Source of the DNA: Omnitrophica WOR_2 bacterium RIFCSPHIGHO2_02_FULL_52_10
GTDB lineage: Bacteria; Omnitrophota; Gorgyraeia; Zapsychrales; Zapsychraceae
Direction: 5' to 3'
Assembly (NCBI GenBank): GCA_001805655.1
Contig: MHGR01000015.1
Location: 10,518 to 15,737 of the forward strand
Length of the DNA: 5,220 nt
The notes beneath the pieces are model-generated. The model was not told the origin of the DNA and searched no databases. It worked only from the letters and a program-made list of their open reading frames with translations. Below are positions 1-4,744 of this stretch, piece by piece (the stretch's first letter is position 1; each line of letters begins with the position of its first letter). Made by a program: the position numbers and the translations under genes.

Positions 1-263
1 TTCCGGCGGATGTCGCCGCCATGATCAACGCTTATAATGAGAGAAATAAAAAGACCGCTGAGCAAATGAACGCTAAACTTGCGCCGTTGGTGAAAGCCAT
101 GTTCATCGAGACCAATCCGATCCCCCTTAAGACGGCCATGGGCCTGCTGGGGCTGTGCTCGCCGGAATTACGTCTTCCCTTGTGTGAAATGGAAGAGGAG
201 AATCTCGATAAATTAAAAGCCGCGCTGCAAAGCTATGGGCTCTTGAAAGGACAACCGGTATGA
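1..263 (+). CDS. dapA: 4-hydroxy-tetrahydrodipicolinate synthase, C-terminal part (5' end outside window)
   Basis: This is the 3' end of dapA, read in the frame that starts at base 3; 86 residues are visible before the TGA at 261-263. DapA condenses pyruvate with L-aspartate-4-semialdehyde in the cytoplasm, the first committed step of DAP and lysine synthesis. The visible part is the C-terminal helical region that follows the (beta/alpha)8 barrel. It is recognised by the family signature LVKAMFIETNPIPLKTAMGL and the following RLPL segment, and it ends in the usual GLL-type tail. The Schiff-base lysine and the other active-site residues lie upstream and cannot be checked. The ATG at 21 is an internal methionine, not the start, because family-like sequence continues upstream of it to the window edge. 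The stop overlaps the dapB start (ATGA), which implies translational coupling and supports the assignment. Related pyruvate aldolases share this fold, but the dapB and dapL neighbours make dapA the clear choice. Confidence 0.95.
   Translation, partial: PADVAAMINAYNERNKKTAEQMNAKLAPLVKAMFIETNPIPLKTAMGLLGLCSPELRLPLCEMEEENLDKLKAALQSYGLLKGQPV
246..251 (+). promoter_or_regulatory. Ribosome binding site of dapB
   Basis: AAAGGA lies inside the 3' end of dapA, 8 bases before the ATG at 260. It supports that start and shows that dapB has its own ribosome site as well as the ATGA stop/start overlap with dapA. Confidence 0.7.
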
Positions 264-979
264 TCAAACTCGCCGTCAGCGGCTGCCAGGGACGGATGGG
301 CCAAAGCATCACCCGGCTGGCGCTTCAAGACAAGGCATTTAAATTATCCGCCCTTTTGGAGCATAAAGATCATCCCAAGGTCAACCAAACCGAGCACGGC
401 ATCGCCATCAGCGCCGACAACAGGGTGCTGAAGGGCTGTGACGTCCTGATTGAATTCACCACACCCCAGGCCACGATCGAAAACTTACAGGCGTGCCTGG
501 ACAATCATGTCAAAATGGTGATTGGGACGACCGGCTTGCAGCCGGAGCAGGCCGCCCGGATCAAAGAAGCGGCTAAACGCATCCCCATCGTCTACGCTTC
601 GAACATGTCGGTCGGCGTCAATATCCTGTTTAAACTCACCCAGATTGCCGCGCAGAAAACCGGGGCCGGTTACACCATCCATATCACCGAAACTCACCAC
701 GTGCATAAAAAAGACGCCCCTTCGGGAACGGCGAAAACGCTGGCCGAAATTGCCGAAGCCTCATCAAAGTCCAAGGTCAAAAATATCGAAAGCCGCAGGG
801 AAGGCGAGGTCATCGGGGACCATTCCGTCCTCTTTGAGAGCGAAGAAGATATCATCACCATAGCGCACCATGCCAAGAACAGGGATATCTTTGCCAAAGG
901 GGCTTTAGTGGCCGCGAAATTCCTTGCCGGCAAGAGCAAGGGGCTCTTTAATATGCAGGAGGTTCTGGGGTTAAATTAA
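260..979 (+). CDS. dapB: 4-hydroxy-tetrahydrodipicolinate reductase
   Basis: The 239-residue product reduces the DapA product to tetrahydrodipicolinate with NAD(P)H in the cytoplasm. The N-terminal Rossmann domain has the glycine motif G8-C-Q-G11-R-M-G14, then the family FTTP stretch (66-69) and IGTTGL (88-93). The central catalytic and substrate-binding signature is at about 144-157: E-T-H-H-V-H-K-K-D-A-P-S-G-T. His146 and Lys150 match the catalytic His159 and Lys163 of the E. coli enzyme. The C-terminal part has the expected HHAKNRDIFAKGAL block (203-216), which closes back on the nucleotide domain. The protein is shorter than the ~270-residue E. coli enzyme. The difference lies mostly in the early Rossmann region, as in the short DapB forms of other phyla, and no catalytic motif is missing. 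The start overlaps the dapA stop by 4 bases and has an AAAGGA 8 bases upstream. Identification is very secure; NADH versus NADPH preference cannot be read. Confidence 0.98.
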   Translation: MIKLAVSGCQGRMGQSITRLALQDKAFKLSALLEHKDHPKVNQTEHGIAISADNRVLKGCDVLIEFTTPQATIENLQACLDNHVKMVIGTTGLQPEQAARIKEAAKRIPIVYASNMSVGVNILFKLTQIAAQKTGAGYTIHITETHHVHKKDAPSGTAKTLAEIAEASSKSKVKNIESRREGEVIGDHSVLFESEEDIITIAHHAKNRDIFAKGALVAAKFLAGKSKGLFNMQEVLGLN

Positions 980-983
980 AGCG

Positions 984-989
984 AAAGGA
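984..989 (+). promoter_or_regulatory. Ribosome binding site of dapL
   Basis: AAAGGA lies in the 21-base gap between dapB and dapL, 11 bases before the ATG at 1001. The spacing is a little long but usable. It supports the ATG at 1001 as the start. Confidence 0.65.
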
Positions 990-1000
990 CTCCCGTACTC

Positions 1001-2188
1001 ATGTCCAGTGAACCAACCGCCTTACCGTTTAAGATTGAATTTTCCGACCGTCTAAAGAATCTGCCGCCGTATCTCTTCGTGGAGATCGATAAGGCAAAAA
1101 AGGCAGCCGTCGCCCAAGGACGCGATGTGATTAACCTGGGGATCGGCGACCCAGACCTCCCGACCCATCCGCATATCGTCGAAGCCATGCAAAAGGCCGT
1201 GGCGGACGGGGCAAACCATCATTACGCCCTTGACACCGGCCTGCCGGAGTTCAGGCAGGAAATCGCCCGGTGGTTTTTAACCCGCTTCGGCGTTTCTCTG
1301 GACGCGGAAACCGAAATCCTTCCCGTCATCGGATCCAAGGAAGGGATCGCCCACTTGCCGCTGGGCATCATTAACCCCAAGGACAAGGTTTTACTGACGG
1401 ACCCGGCTTATCCGGCGTACCGCCCGACCATCGAATTCGCCGGGGGGAAGATTGCCAATATCCCGCTAAAGGCCGGGAATGATTTCCTCCCGGACCTTAA
1501 GAAGATTGAAGAGGCCAAGGACCCTAAAATGATCGTGGTCAATTATCCGAATAATCCGACCTCCGCCACGGCGACCCGCGAATTTTATGCGCAGCTGGTG
1601 ACCCTGGCCCGCGAAAAGGGCTTTATCATTCTCTCGGATATGGCCTATTCGGAAGTGTATTATGACGGAGAGAAGCCGATAAGCATTCTGGAAATTGACG
1701 GTGCCAAGGATGTCGCCATTGAGTTCCATTCCCTGTCCAAGACCTATTACATGACCGGCTGGCGCATTGGCTGGGCCTGCGGCCATCCGACACTGGTGGC
1801 CGCCCTGGCGAAGGTGAAATCAAACATTGATTCCGGCATTTTCAACGCGATACAAATCGCCGGCATCGCGGCGCTGAAAAGCGCCCCACAGGTCACCGAG
1901 AACATGCGCGCCCTGTTTCAGGACCGCCGCGATTACCTAATCAACGGCCTGCGCGGCATCGGCTGGAAAATCACCCCGCCGAAAGCCGCCTTTTACGTCT
2001 GGGCTAAAATCCCCAAGAAATTTTCCAGTTCCATGGAAACAGCCAAGGCCTTCCTGGACAGAGCCGACATTGTCGTAACCCCGGGCAACGGGTTCGGTCC
2101 CGGCGGGGAAGGGTACGTCCGCATGGCTTTGACCGTTCCCAAGGACCGTATTAACGAGGCTGTCGTCCGGTTGCAAAAAATTCTTTAG
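1001..2188 (+). CDS. dapL: LL-diaminopimelate aminotransferase
   Basis: The 395-residue product is a pyridoxal-phosphate class I/II (fold type I) aminotransferase. DapL converts tetrahydrodipicolinate and glutamate directly to LL-DAP, replacing the three-step acylated route. The N-terminal block RLKNLPPYLFVEID (17-30) followed by LGIGDPDLPT (46-55) is typical of the DapL group. Other landmarks are GSKEGI (111-116) in the phosphate-binding region, NYPNNPT (181-187) with cofactor-ring Asn185, Asp213 before the A-Y pair, the PLP lysine Lys247 in SLSKTYYMTGWRIG (244-257), and the carboxylate-binding Arg374 in GYVRMAL. Length is normal for the family. The sequence resembles the shorter DapL2-type enzymes more than the ~410-residue plant/chlamydial type, but I judge that by eye. 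Position directly after dapA-dapB strongly favours DapL over other aminotransferases of the fold, such as aspartate or alanine transaminases. No dapD, dapC or dapE is visible here. Confidence 0.93.
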   Translation: MSSEPTALPFKIEFSDRLKNLPPYLFVEIDKAKKAAVAQGRDVINLGIGDPDLPTHPHIVEAMQKAVADGANHHYALDTGLPEFRQEIARWFLTRFGVSLDAETEILPVIGSKEGIAHLPLGIINPKDKVLLTDPAYPAYRPTIEFAGGKIANIPLKAGNDFLPDLKKIEEAKDPKMIVVNYPNNPTSATATREFYAQLVTLAREKGFIILSDMAYSEVYYDGEKPISILEIDGAKDVAIEFHSLSKTYYMTGWRIGWACGHPTLVAALAKVKSNIDSGIFNAIQIAGIAALKSAPQVTENMRALFQDRRDYLINGLRGIGWKITPPKAAFYVWAKIPKKFSSSMETAKAFLDRADIVVTPGNGFGPGGEGYVRMALTVPKDRINEAVVRLQKIL

Positions 2189-2204
2189 CGCCTTCAATAA
2201 TCGT

Positions 2205-2639
2205 ATGGCCATCATTTTTCTCGGATTGGGCTCCAATCTTGGCGACCGCAAAAAAAACATTGCGCGGGCGGTCGATTTGCTCAGCGCCAAAGGCATTTCT
2301 GTCTTGCGGTGCTCAACACTGATCGAAACCGACCCTGTTGGCGGCCCGCCGGGCCAGGGGCGCTTCCTCAACGGTGTCCTCAAGGCCGAAACCGATCTCA
2401 GCCCCGAAGAGCTTCTGCAGTGTCTAAAGGAAATTGAACGCCAACTGGGCAGGACAAAAACCGTCCGTAACGGGCCGCGCATCATCGATCTTGACATTTT
2501 GCTCTACGATAATCTTACCCTCAACACGCCCGGATTGGCCTTACCGCACCCGCGCATGCTGGAGCGCAGTTTTGTCATGGCTCCTTTGAGCGAGATCGAC
2601 CCTCGAACAGCGGAAAATATCTCCCATGCGCATCTTTAA
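2205..2639 (+). CDS. folK: 2-amino-4-hydroxy-6-hydroxymethyldihydropteridine pyrophosphokinase (HPPK)
   Basis: The 144-residue product transfers pyrophosphate from ATP to 6-hydroxymethyl-7,8-dihydropterin, just before dihydropteroate synthase in folate synthesis. It starts with the family's LGLGSNLGDR (6-15). It has the pterin/loop region around PVGGPPGQGRFLNGV (44-58) and the HPPK signature RNGPRIIDLDILLYD (88-102), in which Asp95 and Asp97 are the two magnesium-binding aspartates. The LPHPRMLERSFVMAPL block (113-128) follows. Length is close to the usual single-domain HPPK, and no FolB or FolP domain is fused. The start is set by homology: the family begins only a few residues before the GSNLGD motif and no other in-frame start lies nearby. 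The 16-base gap after dapL has no Shine-Dalgarno-like sequence, so translation may depend on coupling to dapL. The 3' end overlaps panC by 14 bases. Confidence 0.96.
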   Translation: MAIIFLGLGSNLGDRKKNIARAVDLLSAKGISVLRCSTLIETDPVGGPPGQGRFLNGVLKAETDLSPEELLQCLKEIERQLGRTKTVRNGPRIIDLDILLYDNLTLNTPGLALPHPRMLERSFVMAPLSEIDPRTAENISHAHL

Positions 2640-3471
2640 TTCCATACATTCCCTGCGCGGCGCAATTAAGATTTTGAAATCCAGAAAAAAACGCATCGGG
2701 TTCGTCCCGACCATGGGTGCGCTGCACCGGGGGCATGGCTCGCTGTTCCTCCGCTCCCGTCGGGAAAATGACATTACGGTGGTCAGCATTTTTGTCAACC
2801 CGAAACAGTTCGGGCTGCGCGAAGATTTTGACGCTTATCCCCGTCCAGAAAAAAGCGATATTTTGTTGGCAAAAAAAGAAATGGTTGATATAATATTTTA
2901 TCCGTCGGAGAACGAAATGTATCGGACAGGCTTTTTGACAAGCGTTCAGGTGGACACGATCAGCCAAATCCTGTGTGGAAAGTCGCGTCCCGGCCATTTC
3001 CGGGGAGTCACCACCGTCGTCAACAAACTCCTCAACATCGTTGCGCCGGATGTCCTGTACCTGGGGCAAAAGGACACCCAGCAAGCCGTCCTCATTAAGC
3101 GGATGATCGCAGATCTGAATATCCCGGTCACCGTCAGGATTTGCCCGATCGTCCGGGAAAGGGACGGGTTGGCGCTGAGTTCACGCAACTGCTATTTGTC
3201 CGCGCGCCAGCGCCTGGAGGCGCCCATCCTTTACCGGGCGTTACAGAACGCCAAGCAAAAAGCATTGGAGGGCGAGCATCGTTCTTTGCATTTAGGCCGT
3301 TTTATCCGGTCTACCATCGCGCGGCAAAGCTCCGGGAAAATTGATTATATCGCCTGTGTCGACGCGGACACCCTGGCGCCCCTGCGGCGCTTGCGCGGTA
3401 AAATCATGATCGCTCTTGCTGTCAAATTCGGAAAAACCAGACTGATCGATAATATCGTGTTTTCACTCTGA
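2626..3471 (+). CDS. panC: Pantothenate synthetase (pantoate--beta-alanine ligase)
   Basis: The 281-residue product joins D-pantoate and beta-alanine using ATP through a pantoyl-adenylate, the last step to vitamin B5 and the coenzyme A supply. It belongs to the cytidylyltransferase/class I tRNA synthetase-like fold. Visible motifs are VPTMGALHRGH (27-37), containing the HIGH-like His34 and His37, then FVNPKQFG (56-63) and EDFDAYPRP (66-74). Next come KSRPGHFRG (119-127), GQKDTQQ (147-153), and the KMSKS-like LALSSRN (182-188). The C-terminal dimer domain is weakly conserved, as in the family, and ends normally. Small departures from common PanC sequence are G-S after the second motif histidine and LCGK in place of the usual L-E-G-K; no catalytic residue is lost. 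Its ATG at 2626 lies inside folK, with only a weak GGA upstream, which suggests coupled translation. A promoter-like sequence is embedded at 2866-2894. Confidence 0.97.
   Translation: MRIFNSIHSLRGAIKILKSRKKRIGFVPTMGALHRGHGSLFLRSRRENDITVVSIFVNPKQFGLREDFDAYPRPEKSDILLAKKEMVDIIFYPSENEMYRTGFLTSVQVDTISQILCGKSRPGHFRGVTTVVNKLLNIVAPDVLYLGQKDTQQAVLIKRMIADLNIPVTVRICPIVRERDGLALSSRNCYLSARQRLEAPILYRALQNAKQKALEGEHRSLHLGRFIRSTIARQSSGKIDYIACVDADTLAPLRRLRGKIMIALAVKFGKTRLIDNIVFSL
2866..2894 (+). promoter_or_regulatory. Possible intragenic sigma70-type promoter inside panC
   Basis: TTGGCA (2866-2871), a 17-base A-rich spacer and a perfect TATAAT (2889-2894) lie within the panC coding sequence. Five of six -35 bases and all six -10 bases match the bacterial housekeeping consensus at the ideal spacing. 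The -10 is formed by two consecutive ATA isoleucine codons, which are uncommon in the neighbouring genes. If active it would transcribe the rest of panC, the nadX-like gene and the small basic-protein gene. Matches of this kind also arise by chance in AT-rich codon runs, so this is a candidate only. Confidence 0.35.
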
Positions 3472-3473
3472 TT

Positions 3474-4298
3474 ATGGCAAGAGCAATCAGGATTAATATT
3501 GGCATCGCCGGATGCGGGGCCATCGGTTCACGCATGGCCAAAAGCATTCAACAGGATCTGAGCGCCCAGTGCCGCTTGACCGGCATTTTTGACATCGATA
3601 TTGGTAAAGCTGAACGTTTAGCCAAAAGCCTGCATCGCAAAGAGATCGTGATGCGGTCCATGACCGGTTTAATCAAGAATTGCGATTTTATGATCGAAGC
3701 CGTCAACGCCGAAGATACCCGTCCCCTCATCCGACAGGCCTTAAACGCCAAAAGAAGCGTCCTTTCGATGAGCGTCGGTAAACTTCTTAACTCCTCCGAT
3801 CTTTTTGCGCTTGCCCAGAAAAACCGATGCCATTTATTGCTCCCCTCCGGCGCCATCGCCGGAATCGATGCCGTTAAGGCGGCGAGCCTGGCCGGCATTG
3901 ATCGCATAACGCTCACATCACGCAAACCTCTATCCGCCTTTTCTGAAAACCCTTATCTTGCCCAAAAGGGCATCGTTTTGTCCGAGATGGAAAAGGAAAC
4001 CGTCCTTTTTGAGGGACATGTGTCAGACGCCTGCAGACATTTCCCGAAGAACATCAATGTCGCGGCCACTCTGGCCTTGGCGTCGCGCTGCCCGCGGAAA
4101 CTTATCGTCCGAATCGTCACTTCCCCTGAATATACAACCAACATTCATGAAGTCGAGCTCGAAGGTAAATTCGGCCGCATCAAGACACAAACGGACAATT
4201 TGGTATGTCCGGACAATCCGAAAACCAGTTATCTGGCCGTATTATCGGGACTACAAACACTGAAGCAGCACTGCAGCGGTGTCCTGGTGGGAACTTAA
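3474..4298 (+). CDS. nadX: L-aspartate dehydrogenase family protein (DUF108/NadX type)
   Basis: The 274-residue product matches the aspartate dehydrogenase family, whose members oxidise L-aspartate to iminoaspartate (or run in reverse) with NAD(P). The N-terminal Rossmann domain has G13-C-G15-A-I-G18, then FDID (39-42) after strand 2. The catalytic-domain signatures follow: PSGAIAGIDAV (124-134), RKPL (150-153), FPKNINVAATLALA (190-203), NIHEVELEGKFG (223-234) and NPKTSYLAVLS (248-258). His225 sits where the proposed catalytic histidine of characterised enzymes lies, about 50 residues from the C-terminus. Length is close to the ~267-residue Pseudomonas enzyme. The gene starts 2 bases after the panC stop without a clear ribosome site, so it is probably coupled to panC. 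In other bacteria such enzymes supply iminoaspartate to NadA for NAD synthesis, but no nadA or nadC is in view. The family assignment is secure; the substrate and direction, and therefore the symbol, are less so. Confidence 0.85.
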   Translation: MARAIRINIGIAGCGAIGSRMAKSIQQDLSAQCRLTGIFDIDIGKAERLAKSLHRKEIVMRSMTGLIKNCDFMIEAVNAEDTRPLIRQALNAKRSVLSMSVGKLLNSSDLFALAQKNRCHLLLPSGAIAGIDAVKAASLAGIDRITLTSRKPLSAFSENPYLAQKGIVLSEMEKETVLFEGHVSDACRHFPKNINVAATLALASRCPRKLIVRIVTSPEYTTNIHEVELEGKFGRIKTQTDNLVCPDNPKTSYLAVLSGLQTLKQHCSGVLVGT

Positions 4299-4307
4299 AT
4301 AGAACTG

Positions 4308-4318
4308 AAAGGAGGTGA
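4308..4318 (+). promoter_or_regulatory. Near-perfect Shine-Dalgarno sequence of the small basic-protein gene
   Basis: AAAGGAGGTGA is complementary to the 3' end of bacterial 16S rRNA over essentially its whole anti-Shine-Dalgarno stretch. The GGAGG core (4311-4315) is 7 bases before the ATG at 4323. It is much stronger than the sites of the upstream genes, which have AAAGGA or nothing clear. It fixes the start at 4323 and suggests high translation. Confidence 0.9.
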
Positions 4319-4322
4319 ATAC

Positions 4323-4622
4323 ATGGCGATCCAAAAAGTTGCAAAGGTAGGTATCAAAAAACAGAAGGGATACCTCTATTTTGTCGACAAGAGGGGGGAT
4401 ATTTCTTGCGCGAAGATGGCCCGCGGCAACAAAAAAGGCGGTGCGCCCAAAAAAGTTGCCAAGGTCGGCGTAAAGAAGAAAGCCGGTTTCCTCTACTTCA
4501 TTGACAAAAGGGGGGATATCTCCTGCGCACGGATGGTTCGTGGCGGCACGAAAAGAAAAGCCACGAAGCGCAAAGCGACACGCAGAAAAGCAACACGCCG
4601 AAGAGCGGCCAAGAGAAAATAG
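4323..4622 (+). CDS. Small, very basic protein with a duplicated ~31-residue motif and an H1-like tail; function unknown
   Basis: I do not recognise a named family. The 99-residue product has 23 Lys, 13 Arg, only 4 Asp and no Glu, so it is extremely basic. Two copies of one motif occupy residues 5-35 and 44-74 (39-residue period), with 24 of 31 positions identical. Each copy runs K-V-A-K-V-G, a lysine run, G-[YF]-L-Y-F-[VI]-D, then KRGDISCA-[KR]-M-x-R-G. The alternating hydrophobic/aromatic pattern and the D-K-R-G turn suggest a small beta-hairpin unit with one Cys each. Residues 76-99 are a low-complexity tail of five-residue units like TKRKA, as in H1-type or bacterial histone-like DNA-binding tails. 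There is no signal peptide or membrane segment. Nucleic-acid binding (nucleoid or ribosome-associated) is an inference from charge and tail. The gene lies 24 bases after the nadX-like gene, has an excellent ribosome site and is followed directly by a terminator, so it looks like an abundant product. It may be co-transcribed with the operon or served by an undetected promoter. Confidence 0.85.
   Translation: MAIQKVAKVGIKKQKGYLYFVDKRGDISCAKMARGNKKGGAPKKVAKVGVKKKAGFLYFIDKRGDISCARMVRGGTKRKATKRKATRRKATRRRAAKRK
4335..4544 (+). repeat. Two diverged direct copies of a ~93-base coding unit
   Basis: Bases 4335-4427 and 4452-4544 encode the two copies of the motif, offset by 117 bases. The DNA has diverged, with many third-position changes, while the protein is better conserved. 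This points to an old internal duplication kept by selection rather than a recent one. The longest shared stretches lie around the D-K-R-G-D-I codons (AGGGGGGATAT in both copies). Confidence 0.85.
4548..4619 (+). repeat. 15-base imperfect tandem repeat encoding the Lys/Arg tail
   Basis: Four units of 15 bases plus a 12-base remnant encode TKRKA, TKRKA, TRRKA, TRRRA and AKRK. Codons differ between units (AAA/AAG, AGA/CGC), so the protein pattern is more regular than the DNA. It ends exactly at the stop codon at 4620-4622. Confidence 0.8.
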
Positions 4623-4639
4623 TCCCGCTCTTGACATAC

Positions 4640-4681
4640 TAAAAATAGCCTCTGCATGGAAGTTCGCAGAGGCTATTTTTA
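4640..4681 (+). terminator. Strong intrinsic (rho-independent) terminator, probably bidirectional
   Basis: A perfect inverted repeat pairs AAAAATAGCCTCTGC (4641-4655) with GCAGAGGCTATTTTT (4666-4680) around a 10-base loop; one more T-A pair at 4640/4681 extends it to 16 bp. The GC-rich upper stem is followed by a T run on the + strand. The A run on the left gives the same layout on the - strand, so it could stop transcription from either side. It lies 17 bases after the small basic-protein stop, ends the operon and separates it from uvrA. Confidence 0.92.
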
Positions 4682-4707
4682 CTTTTATCCATCACCGCGC
4701 AGACATA

Positions 4708-4736
4708 TTGACGCACACTTCATTTTCTTCTATAGT
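4708..4736 (+). promoter_or_regulatory. Sigma70-type promoter of uvrA, predicted leaderless
   Basis: TTGACG (4708-4713), a 17-base spacer and TATAGT (4731-4736) match the housekeeping promoter at 5/6 and 5/6 bases with ideal spacing. It sits in the 122-base gap between the basic-protein gene and uvrA, after the terminator. Only 8 bases separate the -10 from the uvrA ATG at 4745, so the transcript should begin at or within about 3 bases of the start codon. There is no Shine-Dalgarno sequence in this gap and no evident LexA-type operator. Confidence 0.75.
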
Positions 4737-4744
4737 ACCCTTTT

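Noticed and set aside
1937..2497. Long open frame on the - strand (186 codons) across the dapL 3' end and folK
   Set aside because: It lies fully opposite two well-identified genes, shows no recognisable family motif, and its composition is what the reverse complement of GC-rich coding sequence gives.
2575..3084. Long open frame on the - strand (169 codons) opposite panC
   Set aside because: It is antisense to the conserved PanC catalytic core and has no recognisable motif or ribosome site; a shadow of the real gene.
3846..3863. Perfect 7-bp GC-rich hairpin (TCCGGCG / CGCCGGA, 4-base loop) inside the nadX-like gene
   Set aside because: It has no T run after it and is explained by the conserved SGAIAG codons of the protein; probably not a terminator or regulatory site.
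4631..4636. Exact TTGACA -35-like hexamer just before the terminator
   Set aside because: No -10-like sequence occurs at 16-18 bases downstream (the place is inside the terminator stem and loop), and any transcript would end at once. The better promoter is at 4708-4736.
4623..4744. Possible small RNA or tRNA gene in the intergenic region before uvrA
   Set aside because: The only clear structure is the terminator hairpin. No cloverleaf pattern is visible, and the rest is accounted for by the uvrA promoter.
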